Assembly (NCBI GenBank): GCA_013388735.1
Contig: JACAES010000017.1
Span: forward strand, 1 to 46,312
Source: Chloroflexota bacterium
Lineage (GTDB): Bacteria > Chloroflexota > Anaerolineae > Aggregatilineales > Phototrophicaceae
DNA: 46,312 bases
Reading direction: 5' to 3'
The first letter of the stretch is position 1. Each line of letters opens with the position of its first letter. The position numbers were made by a program, and so were the translations under genes. Positions 8,091-15,601 of this stretch are shown here, piece by piece. The notes below the pieces were generated by a model that saw only the letters and a list, made by a program, of their open reading frames with translations, was not told the DNA's origin and did not search any database.

Positions 8091-9032
8091 TCATTCCTTC
8101 GGCAGACGATAACCCAGGCGGCGCATCAAAGCCTCGTCGCTGCGCCAGTTTTTGAGGACTTTCACATGCAAATCGAGGTAAACCTGCGTGCCGAGCATGT
8201 CGGCTAATTCGGCGCGCGCCTGCGACCCGATGCGTTTTATCATCGCTCCGCCCTTGCCGATGATGATGCCTTTCTGCGTGTCGCGCTCGACATAGATGAT
8301 GGCGTTGATGTACGAAAGCTGGTCGGAGCGTTCTTTAAACTCGTCCACTTCGACCGCGACGGAGTAGGGAATTTCTTCCTCGGTGTTGAGGATGATCTTT
8401 TCCCGGATAACTTCAGCGGCGACAAAACGCTGGTTGACCTCGCTCACCTGATCGGCAGGGAAATAACGCGGGCCAGGCGGCAGCCGTTGAAGAATGGCGT
8501 TCACCAGCTCATCTACGCCGTCACCGTTCAGGGCGCTGACCAGGGCGGCCTGTTCATGCGGGATGAGCGCCCCATAAGCTTCCATATGAGCCTGGCGGCG
8601 AACCTCGTCCAGCAGATCAGCTTTGTTCAGCGCCAGGAAAACGGGCGTCTGATCGCGCAGGCGGCTGACGGTTTCCGCGATATGCCGGTCGCCTTCCTGC
8701 GGCTCGATCGAAACATCCAGCACCCAGAGAATCAGGTCGGCATCCTTGAGGGCGTCTTCTGCCGCCAGAACCATATACTCACCCAGTTTGTGATGCGGCC
8801 TGTGCAGGCCGGGTGTATCGGTGAAAAGAACCTGGCCGCGTTCTTCGGTATAGATGCCCAACTGCTGGCGGCGGGTGGTTTGCGGTTTGGGCGTGACGAT
8901 AGCGATCTTCTGCCGCAGGATACGATTAATGAGCGTGGACTTGCCGACGTTGGGGCGGCCTACAACGGCCACCACGCCGGAGCGATGGTCTTCCGGCCAG
9001 CTATCGTCAAAAATGGTGTCGAGATCACTCAT
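8091..9032 (-). CDS. era: GTPase Era
   Basis: Era couples GTP hydrolysis to 16S rRNA 3'-end binding in 30S assembly. The 313 residues show G1 GRPNVGKS (25-32), the Era-specific PKPQTTRRQQLGI, G3 DTPGLHRPHHKLGEYMV and G4 NKAD. A C-terminal KH domain has the loop IIGKGGAMIKRIG, preceded by ERDTQKG. The N-terminus has about 18 extra acidic residues. It is last in a minus-strand group with two small genes upstream (9091 and 9588), ending six bases from convergent ribF. Confidence 0.96.
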   Translation of the reverse strand: MSDLDTIFDDSWPEDHRSGVVAVVGRPNVGKSTLINRILRQKIAIVTPKPQTTRRQQLGIYTEERGQVLFTDTPGLHRPHHKLGEYMVLAAEDALKDADLILWVLDVSIEPQEGDRHIAETVSRLRDQTPVFLALNKADLLDEVRRQAHMEAYGALIPHEQAALVSALNGDGVDELVNAILQRLPPGPRYFPADQVSEVNQRFVAAEVIREKIILNTEEEIPYSVAVEVDEFKERSDQLSYINAIIYVERDTQKGIIIGKGGAMIKRIGSQARAELADMLGTQVYLDLHVKVLKNWRSDEALMRRLGYRLPKE

Positions 9033-9090
9033 GGTGTTCGGGAACGCCTTCCTTGGTTTGCGCCTGCGCGGCGCTGTCTGATCTGTAGTT

Positions 9091-9588
9091 TTAAGCCTGA
9101 GCCAACCAGTCGGTGACGGAAGCGTAACGCGGCAGGTATTCCACGAGGCGGGCGGGCAGCCCGGTGATGTCCGGCGCGATCAGGGCGGTCGGGCGTGCCA
9201 GCAGCGCGCCGGTTGACGACAGAACTAACACCTGTGGGGGTAAACTTAAATCCAGGTTGCGGAAAAACACGATGTCTTCGCGGCCATCGTCACGGCAGCC
9301 GACGACTTCGGCGCGGGGATGCAGATTGCTGCGATGCCACAAAAAGCTCCAGGCTTCCTCGCCGGTGAGCATGTCACCGTAATCCAGCACTACCAGCCCC
9401 GGCACGATGTACTGCTCCGGCTTGCCCAGGAAGCGCGCGCCGTACTGGATTAAAAAATCGCCGCCGACGAGCAGTTCTGCCCCCGGTTGCGCGGCGTGTG
9501 CAAGCGCCTGCGCCGTTCCGGCCTGTAACACGACCCCGGTGAACGGGTCGTAAACCGGGGCGCGTTCGGGGATGGCTCGACCGGGCAT
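9091..9588 (-). CDS. Hypothetical protein between era and a small membrane protein
   Basis: I do not recognise this 165-residue soluble protein. It has no signal peptide or membrane segment. The sequence alternates hydrophobic strands with charged turns, for example AELLVGGDFLIQYGARFLG, VVLDYGDMLTGEEAW and REDIVFFRNLDLSLPPQVLVL, suggesting a mixed alpha/beta domain. Its ATG overlaps the stop of the upstream gene by one base (TGATG), pointing to coupled translation. era follows after about 58 bases. Transcription with era is likely but gives little guide to function. Confidence 0.7.
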   Translation of the reverse strand: MPGRAIPERAPVYDPFTGVVLQAGTAQALAHAAQPGAELLVGGDFLIQYGARFLGKPEQYIVPGLVVLDYGDMLTGEEAWSFLWHRSNLHPRAEVVGCRDDGREDIVFFRNLDLSLPPQVLVLSSTGALLARPTALIAPDITGLPARLVEYLPRYASVTDWLAQA

Positions 9589-9914
9589 CAGTGATGAGCG
9601 ACCTCAGGGCTGTGATCGGCAGCCGCTTCGATGGCGTGTTCGTCGCTGTGCGCGTCATGGTGATGGTCGGACGGCGCCGGTTGGCTGATGTCATCAAAGC
9701 GTTTGTGCGGCTGCGCCACACCAATCCAGCCCGCCAGCCCCAGCACGAACAGCAGCCCACCGGCGGCCAGCATCATGCCAGTGAAACCGGTATCACCCTG
9801 GACGACTCCCAGGCCCAGCGCCAGCACGGCCAGAATTACGCCCAGACCGGCGACCAACGCGGTTCCCAGAACAGCAGGATTGGAATCGGCGCTGATTTTT
9901 TCAGTTACTTTCAC
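9588..9914 (-). CDS. Small two-helix membrane protein with a His-rich tail
   Basis: From a GTG at 9914 this is a 108-residue protein. Two hydrophobic helices (VLGTALVAGLGVILAVLALG and GMMLAAGGLLFVLGLAGWIG) are joined by a short loop. An acidic, histidine-rich tail follows, including SDHHHDAHSDEH and ending VAHH. The tail could bind metal ions, an inference from composition. I chose the GTG because a GGGGG tract lies about eight bases upstream. The open frame continues to an ATG at 9992, but those residues would overlap the likely promoter. Its stop overlaps the next start (TGATG). Confidence 0.65.
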   Translation of the reverse strand: MKVTEKISADSNPAVLGTALVAGLGVILAVLALGLGVVQGDTGFTGMMLAAGGLLFVLGLAGWIGVAQPHKRFDDISQPAPSDHHHDAHSDEHAIEAAADHSPEVAHH

Positions 9915-9973
9915 CGAAATCGCCCCCTTTTTGTCGGAACTCAATGGTAAACTCAGAAGGTCAATTGTGCCGC

Positions 9974-9980
9974 TATAATA
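9974..9980. promoter_or_regulatory. Shared -10-like sequence between divergent genes
   Basis: TATAAT at 9974-9979 on the + strand could serve the phosphatase gene at 10053, and TATTAT on the minus strand overlaps it for the His-rich membrane protein. Neither has a convincing -35 box, so this is only the likely promoter location between the two divergent genes. Confidence 0.3.
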
Positions 9981-10052
9981 CCAGCACGTCAAGCCTGGTG
10001 ACAGGCCGTAGACGGGCGATCATGCAAATCGCTCAAACGAGAAAGGCTGCTC

Positions 10053-10721
10053 TTGGGTATCAAACGTATTCTGCTCATTCGTCATGGACAGACGGACTGG
10101 AACATGGAGGGGCGCTGGCAGGGCAGCCTGCCGGTGCCGTTAAATGACATCGGGCGGGCGCAGGCGCGGGCGCTGGCCGCCCATCTGCGCGAAAGCCCTA
10201 TCCGGGCGATCTACAGCAGCGATCTGCCGCGCGCGCTGGAAACCGCCCAACTGCTGGGCGCGGCGCTAGGCGTTCAGCCAACGCCCGATGTGCGCCTGCG
10301 AGAATTCGACCTGGGCATTTTCCAGGGATTAAAGCGCGACGAAATGATGGCGCGGTATCCGGCGGAGTGGGCATCGTTTAATGCCGATTATTGGGATTAT
10401 TCGATTCCCGGTGGGGAGTCGCGGCGGGCTTTGCAGCGGCGTATGTGGGAAGCATGGCAGGATGTGGTCGCCCGCGATGAAGGTCCCGAAGTGGCGATTG
10501 TCTCGCATGGCGGCGCATTGAGGCTGCTGTTGCTCAAACTGTTTGGCGAGTCGCCGGAGGTGAGCGCACTGCGTCTGGAGAATACCTCGGTGACGGCGGT
10601 TGAACGCAATGGCGCGGGCTGGAAGCTGGTCGGCGCTGCCGATATTTCTCACCTGGCGTCTCTGTCTGAAGACCTGGAGTCCGGGCCGGTGAACTCACCG
10701 CCGGAACACCAGAACATCTGA
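10053..10721 (+). CDS. Histidine phosphatase (phosphoglycerate mutase-like)
   Basis: The 222 residues belong to the cofactor-independent-looking branch of the two-histidine phosphatase superfamily (GpmB/CobC type). The nucleophile is H11 in LIRHGQTDWN. The partner arginine is in IYSSDLPRALETAQ, the proton donor Glu is in LREFDLGIFQGL, and the second catalytic histidine is in VSHGGALRLLLL. It could be a broad phosphatase, a phosphoglycerate mutase or alpha-ribazole phosphatase; the sequence does not decide. The start is TTG, seven bases after GAAAGG; no in-frame ATG precedes it. The C-terminal 20 residues are a polar extension. Confidence 0.88.
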   Translation: MGIKRILLIRHGQTDWNMEGRWQGSLPVPLNDIGRAQARALAAHLRESPIRAIYSSDLPRALETAQLLGAALGVQPTPDVRLREFDLGIFQGLKRDEMMARYPAEWASFNADYWDYSIPGGESRRALQRRMWEAWQDVVARDEGPEVAIVSHGGALRLLLLKLFGESPEVSALRLENTSVTAVERNGAGWKLVGAADISHLASLSEDLESGPVNSPPEHQNI

Positions 10722-10732
10722 CATCTGCTCAA

Positions 10733-10752
10733 TTTGTGACAAAAATCACAAA
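10733..10752. promoter_or_regulatory. CRP/FNR-type operator upstream of pckA
   Basis: TTTGTGA-CAAAAA-TCACAAA is a perfect seven-base inverted repeat containing TGTGA-N6-TCACA, the classical CRP half-site arrangement. Its centre is about 64 bases upstream of the start predicted from the TACTAT box, where class I activators usually bind. Confidence 0.65.
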
Positions 10753-10771
10753 CAAAGCCGGGTATCTGTCG

Positions 10772-10800
10772 TCGCAAATCTTCGCGTAATTCGTTACTAT
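10772..10800 (+). promoter_or_regulatory. Promoter of pckA with a weak -35
   Basis: TACTAT (10795-10800) is a fair -10 box. Seventeen bases upstream there is only TCGCAA. A weak -35 with a CRP-like site further upstream fits an activator-dependent promoter. Confidence 0.45.
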
Positions 10801-10840
10801 TGTTAAGTGCGCCTTGGAATATCTAAGGAGATAAGGGTTT

Positions 10841-12454
10841 ATGGTGCAACAGCCGGTCGGACACACGATTCAAAGCAGCTACGGTCTGGAAAATCACGGT
10901 CTGCTAGACCTGGGTAATGTCTACTGGAATCTTAGCACGGCGGAGTTATATGAACACGCCGTCCGTAATCATGAAGGGTTGGTGGCTCATCTGGGTCCAC
11001 TGGTGGTACGAACCGGCCCGCATACGGGGCGTTCGCCGAATGACAAGTTCGTCGTGCGCGATGCCGAAACCGAAGGCACGGTATGGTGGGGTAAGGTCAA
11101 TCGCCCCTTTGACCCAGAAGATTTCGACCGGCTGCTGCTGCGTTTGCAGGCTTATTTCCAGCACCGGGATGTGTACGTGCAGGATTGTTTTGGCGGCGCG
11201 GACTCGCGCTACCGTATGCCGATTCGCGTCATCACGGAACGGGCATGGCACAACCTGTTTGCGCGCACCATGTTCATTCGCCCCACGCCGGAGGAACTCG
11301 CCAAACATGTGCCGGAGTTCACCGTTATCCAGTCGCCTGGTTTTCATGCCACGCCGGAGGTCGACCATACGGTGTCGCCCACGTTTATCCTGATTAATTT
11401 CACCAGGAAGCTGATCCTGATCGGCGGCACAGAATATGCAGGCGAGATCAAAAAGGCTATCTTCAGCGTGCTGAACTATGTTCTGCCGCGCCGAAACATC
11501 CTTTCGATGCACTGTTCCGCCAATTACGGCAAGAACAAGTTTGACGCCGCTATCTTTTTTGGTCTGTCCGGCACAGGCAAAACCACCCTCAGCGCCGACC
11601 CGAACCGCACCCTGATTGGCGACGATGAGCATGGCTGGAGTGAAGACGGCATCTTTAACTTTGAAGGCGGCTGTTACGCGAAGGTGATTCGCCTGAGCGA
11701 GGAAGGTGAGCCGGAAATCTATGAAAAGACGCGGCAGTTCGGCACCGTGCTGGAAAACGTGGACATGGACCCGGTGACGCGCCGGCTGAACCTGGACAGC
11801 GAACGGTTTACCGAGAACACCCGTGCGGCTTATGCCATTGAAACCATCACCAACGCCGACTATTCGGGAACCTGCGGGCATCCGAAACACATCATCTTCC
11901 TGACCGCCGATGCCTTTGGCGTGCTGCCACCGGTCGCCAAGCTGACGCCGGAGCAGGCCATGTATTATTTCATCAGCGGTTATACGGCCAAAGTGGCTGG
12001 GACCGAACGCGGCGTAACCGAGCCATCGGCCACCTTCAGCGCGTGTTTTGGCGCGCCCTTCCTGCCGCTGCACCCGATGGAATATGCCACGCTGCTGCGC
12101 GATAAACTGAACAGGCATAAAGCGCAGGTCTGGTTGGTGAATACCGGTTGGACGGGGGGCCCATATGGTATCGGCCATCGGATGAGCCTGAAACACACGC
12201 GCGGTATCATCACCGCCGTCCTCAGCGGTGCGCTGAACGATGTCGAAACGTGGGAAGACCCGTTCTTTAGCCTGTGTATTCCGAAGATTGTGCCGGAAGT
12301 GCCGGACGAAATTCTGAACCCGCGCGATACCTGGGACGATAAAGATGCCTATGACGCCAAAGCCGCCGACCTGGCGCGGCGTTTTCGGGAAAACTTCGAG
12401 CAGTATGCCGACGCTGCCGGGGCTGAAGTGCTGGCCGCCGGCCCGAAAGCCTGA
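10841..12454 (+). CDS. pckA: Phosphoenolpyruvate carboxykinase (ATP)
   Basis: The enzyme converts oxaloacetate and ATP to phosphoenolpyruvate, CO2 and ADP, the first committed step of gluconeogenesis. The 537 residues match the ATP-dependent family. Motifs are RTGPHTGRSPNDKF (57-70), the P-loop GLSGTGKTTLS (241-251) and the metal-binding GDDEHGW (260-266). Further on are ENTRAAYAIETI and the C-terminal NTGWTGGPYGIGHRM. AAGGAG lies ten bases before the ATG. A terminator separates it from mdh, which makes its substrate, so the two are neighbours in pathway but not a simple operon. Control by a CRP/FNR-family regulator is suggested by the site at 10733-10752. Confidence 0.97.
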   Translation: MVQQPVGHTIQSSYGLENHGLLDLGNVYWNLSTAELYEHAVRNHEGLVAHLGPLVVRTGPHTGRSPNDKFVVRDAETEGTVWWGKVNRPFDPEDFDRLLLRLQAYFQHRDVYVQDCFGGADSRYRMPIRVITERAWHNLFARTMFIRPTPEELAKHVPEFTVIQSPGFHATPEVDHTVSPTFILINFTRKLILIGGTEYAGEIKKAIFSVLNYVLPRRNILSMHCSANYGKNKFDAAIFFGLSGTGKTTLSADPNRTLIGDDEHGWSEDGIFNFEGGCYAKVIRLSEEGEPEIYEKTRQFGTVLENVDMDPVTRRLNLDSERFTENTRAAYAIETITNADYSGTCGHPKHIIFLTADAFGVLPPVAKLTPEQAMYYFISGYTAKVAGTERGVTEPSATFSACFGAPFLPLHPMEYATLLRDKLNRHKAQVWLVNTGWTGGPYGIGHRMSLKHTRGIITAVLSGALNDVETWEDPFFSLCIPKIVPEVPDEILNPRDTWDDKDAYDAKAADLARRFRENFEQYADAAGAEVLAAGPKA

Positions 12455-12491
12455 ACGAGTCGAATCTGGCCGTAGATAGTGGTATATTAGT

Positions 12492-12521
12492 AGGGGCGAA
12501 TCGCTGGTTCGCCCCTGTTTT
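12492..12521 (+). terminator. Intrinsic terminator of pckA
   Basis: AGGGGCGAA (12492-12500) pairs perfectly with TTCGCCCCT (12508-12516) around TCGCTGG, followed by GTTTT. Confidence 0.85.
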
Positions 12522-12551
12522 CAAATTCATTGCTGAGGAGAAAATGTTTCG

Positions 12552-13496
12552 ATGGCTCGCAAAAAAGTAACAATTGTTGGCGCGGGAAATGTCGGCGCGA
12601 CCTGTGCGCACTGGATTGTCAGCAAAAACCTGGCCGATGTCGCGCTGGTGGATGTGGTGGAAGGGCTGGCACAGGGTAAGGCGCTAGACCTGATGCAGTC
12701 CGCGCCGGTCATGGGCTTCGATGTCAAGGTGACAGGTTCGACCGGTTATGAGGCGACGGCGGATTCGGATGTGGTAGTCATCACAGCGGGCGTGCCGCGC
12801 CGGAAAGACCCGGCCACCGGCAAATATCCCAGCCGGGATGAGCTGGTCAAAACTAACCAGGGAATCGTTGGGGAAGTGACCCGGCAGGTCGCTAAGTATT
12901 CGCCCAACAGCATTCTCGTCGTCGTGTCGAACCCGCTGGACGCCATGTGCCATGTGGCCTATCACGAGAGCGGCTTCCCCAGCGAGCGAGTGATCGGGCA
13001 GGCAGGGGCGCTGGACACGGCCCGTTACAAAGCCTTTATCGCTATGGAGTTGGGCGTCAGCGTTAGCGACATTCATGGCATCGTGCTGGGCGGACACGGC
13101 GATACGATGGTGCCGCTGCCGCGCCATACGTCGGTGGCCGGCATCCCGGTGCGCGAGTTGATGGCCGAAGACCGTCTCCAGGCGATTATCCAACGTACCC
13201 GTAACGGGGGTGGAGAGATCGTCAGTTTAATTGGTGTGAGCGCATGGTACGCGCCGGCTGCCGGCACGGTCGAGATGGTGGAAGCGATTCTCAAAGATCA
13301 GAAGCGCGTGATCCCGTCTGCCGTATTGTTGAAGGGTCAGTACGGATATAATGACCTGTATATCGGCGTCCCGACGATTATCGGCGCGAACGGCGTTGAG
13401 CGCATCATCGAGATGGCGCTTAATGAGGAGGAGAAGGCAATGTTGGAAATCAGCGCCAAAGCAGTGCGCGATGTTGTGAGCATTTTAGGTTACTAG
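12552..13496 (+). CDS. mdh: Malate dehydrogenase (NAD), LDH-like type
   Basis: The enzyme interconverts malate and oxaloacetate with NAD. The 314 residues show the Rossmann motif VGAGNVGAT (9-17), and the substrate loop GVPRRKDP, whose arginine fits malate rather than lactate specificity. DTARYKAFIAMELGV and the catalytic histidine in LGGHGDTMVPL follow. The substrate loop is longer than in many homologues (PATGKYPS). GAGGAG lies 11 bases before the ATG. An upstream ATG at 12544 is out of frame. Bounded by terminators on both sides, it is probably expressed alone or by partial readthrough from pckA. Confidence 0.97.
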   Translation: MARKKVTIVGAGNVGATCAHWIVSKNLADVALVDVVEGLAQGKALDLMQSAPVMGFDVKVTGSTGYEATADSDVVVITAGVPRRKDPATGKYPSRDELVKTNQGIVGEVTRQVAKYSPNSILVVVSNPLDAMCHVAYHESGFPSERVIGQAGALDTARYKAFIAMELGVSVSDIHGIVLGGHGDTMVPLPRHTSVAGIPVRELMAEDRLQAIIQRTRNGGGEIVSLIGVSAWYAPAAGTVEMVEAILKDQKRVIPSAVLLKGQYGYNDLYIGVPTIIGANGVERIIEMALNEEEKAMLEISAKAVRDVVSILGY

Positions 13497-13523
13497 TTTT
13501 TTATATCCTAGTGGGACCTGAGC

Positions 13524-13556
13524 GGGGCGAGCGGGGGCTACTCGCCCCATTTGATT
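13524..13556 (+). terminator. Intrinsic terminator of mdh
   Basis: GGGGCGAG (13524-13531) pairs perfectly with CTCGCCCC (13541-13548) around a nine-base loop, followed by ATTTGATT. The T-run is short but the stem is strong. It argues against a start at 13511 for the next gene. Confidence 0.7.
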
Positions 13557-13576
13557 ATGGGCAGTGGCCGAGGGTA

Positions 13577-14659
13577 ATGATGTCGCAACGGGTTGTTGAT
13601 CTGGACAGCGGTCTGGCGATGGTCGTGACCGACCTGCATGGCGCGTGGGATGTGTACCGTCGCCTGCGTGACCAATTTTTGAGCCAGCAGGGAACAGTAG
13701 ATTATTTTGTGCTGTGTGGTGATCTTATCCACAGCGAAGGATTGGAGGAAGCCGACGCCAGCCTGGACATCCTGCTGGACATCATGGCGCTGCAAGCCGA
13801 ATTGGGCCAGAAGCGCGTGATTATGCTGCTGGGCAATCATGAACTGCCGCATATCTACGGCCTGACTCTGGCGAAAGGTTCGGTGGAATACACGCCGCGT
13901 TTCGAGGCGTCGCTAACCCGGCTTGACCAGCGTTACAAAGGCGCGCCCCGCCGTAAGGATGTCATCAACTTCCTAATGACGCTGCCGTTTTTCACGCGTA
14001 CCAAAGCCGGTGTGCTGCTTACCCATGCCGGCGCGGCGGCGGATGTCTGTTCCGCCAAACACGTCGAACGGCTGTTTAAGCTCGATCACGCGGCGCTGGT
14101 TGATGCTGCCGACCGCGAATTAAAGAAGTTCGATATCGCCAGCTTGCAGCGTGGTTATTCGCACTTCACCGGCCTATCCTATGAGGAGCAGGCCAAACGC
14201 TACCTGGCCGTCACCGGGTCGGATGACCCGCGCTACAACGACCTGCTGCGCGTGCTGTTCCTCAGCGGGCAGAATACCGATTTTGACCTGATGTGGAACA
14301 CGCTGTTTTCGCAGAACGAACTCGAAGTGGGCGAAGCCATCTACCTGCGCACGGTGAAAAATTTCCTCCAGTACATTTCGGAGGTCAGCCCCTATGAACA
14401 GCGCGTGCTGACGACCGGGCATATCGGCGTCAAGGATGGTTTTACCGAAGTGGGCAAACAGCAGCTTCGTTTCGCCAGTTATACGCACGCTTTCCCGAAG
14501 CGTTCGGCGCGTTATATGATGCTGGACTGCGCCGCTCCGGTCAAAACCGCCGACGACCTGATCCCCAGGCTTAAGTTTGTGTTTGATCAGACTCCGCCGG
14601 CAGCGATTCCAGCAGCGACCCCACCAGCGCCGGCTGGCCTTTCACAAACGCCTGGATAG
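13577..14659 (+). CDS. Calcineurin-like metallophosphoesterase
   Basis: The 360 residues carry the metallophosphoesterase metal ligands in order: TDLHGAWD near the N-terminus, LCGDLIHSEG, LLGNHELPH, LLTHAG and TTGHIGVKDG. The substrate is unknown; PPP-type protein phosphatases and nucleotide hydrolases share this pattern. I placed the start at the ATG pair 13577/13580, after GAGGG. The open frame runs back to 13511 but would cross the mdh terminator. The last 25 residues or so are Pro/Ala-rich and lie within an 89-base overlap with the convergent fmt gene. Confidence 0.85.
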   Translation: MMSQRVVDLDSGLAMVVTDLHGAWDVYRRLRDQFLSQQGTVDYFVLCGDLIHSEGLEEADASLDILLDIMALQAELGQKRVIMLLGNHELPHIYGLTLAKGSVEYTPRFEASLTRLDQRYKGAPRRKDVINFLMTLPFFTRTKAGVLLTHAGAAADVCSAKHVERLFKLDHAALVDAADRELKKFDIASLQRGYSHFTGLSYEEQAKRYLAVTGSDDPRYNDLLRVLFLSGQNTDFDLMWNTLFSQNELEVGEAIYLRTVKNFLQYISEVSPYEQRVLTTGHIGVKDGFTEVGKQQLRFASYTHAFPKRSARYMMLDCAAPVKTADDLIPRLKFVFDQTPPAAIPAATPPAPAGLSQTPG

Positions 14660-15524
14660 GCATGGCTTTGCGCCCGGCAAGCTGCACCTGTGCCGGGTAA
14701 AATAATCCTCGCCCGGTGCCGACGGCCAGGCCGTCTGGGGTTCCGATCACGCGCCCCGGTTCACCTGTGCCTTCGCGCGCCGCGCCGCTGAGAATTTTAA
14801 GCTGCTGACCCTTCCAGAAGGTGTACGTCCCCGGCCAGGGGGTGAAGGCGCGCACCAGCCGCTCAATCGCCCCGGCATTCAATGACCAGTCAATCATGCC
14901 TTCTTCCTTTTTGATCTGCGGCGCATAGGTGACGCCGGACGCCGGCTGCGGCTGCGGCGGGATGTCGCCGCTTAGATAACCGGGCAGGGTTTCGTTCAGC
15001 AGTTCCGCGCCCAACTGTGCCAGCCGGTCGTGCAGCGATTGGCCGGTTTCGTCCGGCATGATCGGAATGGCGCGCTGTGAAAGCATCGGGCCGGTATCCA
15101 GGCCGGCATCCATCTTCATGATGGTGATGCCGGTTTCGGTGTCCCCGGCGCGGATAGCCGCCTGGATGGGTGCTGCACCGCGCCAGCGCGGCAGCAGCGA
15201 GGCGTGGACGTTGATCGAGCCGTAGGGCGGAATATCCAGCACTGCCTGGGGCAAAATCTGCCCGAAGGCGGCCACGATGTAAACATCCGGCGTCCACCGG
15301 CGCAGTTCGGCAATCGCTTCGGGACGGCGGATTTTTTCCGGTTGGAAGACCGGGATACCGGCGGCCTGCGCCAGCAGTTTGACCGGGGAAACCTGAAGCT
15401 GCTGGCTGCGCCCGGCGGGGCGGTCGGGTTGGGTGACGACGCCGATCACGTCATGGTGTTCGATCAGGGTTTGCAGGGTCGGCACCGAAAAATCCGGCGT
15501 CCCCATAAAAACGACTTTCGCCAT
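14571..15524 (-). CDS. fmt: Methionyl-tRNA formyltransferase
   Basis: Fmt transfers a formyl group from 10-formyltetrahydrofolate to Met-tRNA for initiation. The 317 residues show FMGTPDFSVPTL at the start, VTQPDRPAGR, the catalytic segment SINVHASLLPRWRGAAPIQ, and MKMDAGLDTGPM. A C-terminal OB-like domain (TPWPGTYTFWKG) follows. It is divergent from recJ and overlaps the metallophosphoesterase gene by 89 bases at its 3' end. The def gene often paired with fmt is not adjacent. GAGGATAG precedes the ATG. Confidence 0.96.
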   Translation of the reverse strand: MAKVVFMGTPDFSVPTLQTLIEHHDVIGVVTQPDRPAGRSQQLQVSPVKLLAQAAGIPVFQPEKIRRPEAIAELRRWTPDVYIVAAFGQILPQAVLDIPPYGSINVHASLLPRWRGAAPIQAAIRAGDTETGITIMKMDAGLDTGPMLSQRAIPIMPDETGQSLHDRLAQLGAELLNETLPGYLSGDIPPQPQPASGVTYAPQIKKEEGMIDWSLNAGAIERLVRAFTPWPGTYTFWKGQQLKILSGAAREGTGEPGRVIGTPDGLAVGTGRGLFYPAQVQLAGRKAMPIQAFVKGQPALVGSLLESLPAESDQTQT

Positions 15525-15551
15525 GCGGTCTATCCTCTTGCTTGTTTGGGT

Positions 15552-15588
15552 TGTAGCAAAATGCTACACTTCAGCAGAAGCCTATCAA
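15552..15588 (-). promoter_or_regulatory. fmt promoter overlapping a palindrome
   Basis: On the minus strand TTGATA (15583-15588), a 16-base spacer and TAGCAT (15561-15566) form a moderate promoter. The -10 region lies in a perfect inverted repeat, TGTAGC-AAAAT-GCTACA (15552-15568). The palindrome could be a repressor site and also lies 33 bases upstream of the recJ frame. Confidence 0.45.
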
Positions 15589-15601
15589 GCTCTAATTGTA
15601 A

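Noticed and set aside
10946..12196. Long open frame antisense to pckA
   Set aside because: Low-complexity, basic composition and full overlap with a clear pckA mark it as a shadow.
13511..13576. Longer start for the metallophosphoesterase
   Set aside because: The extension would translate through the mdh terminator stem, and its residues do not look like the family.
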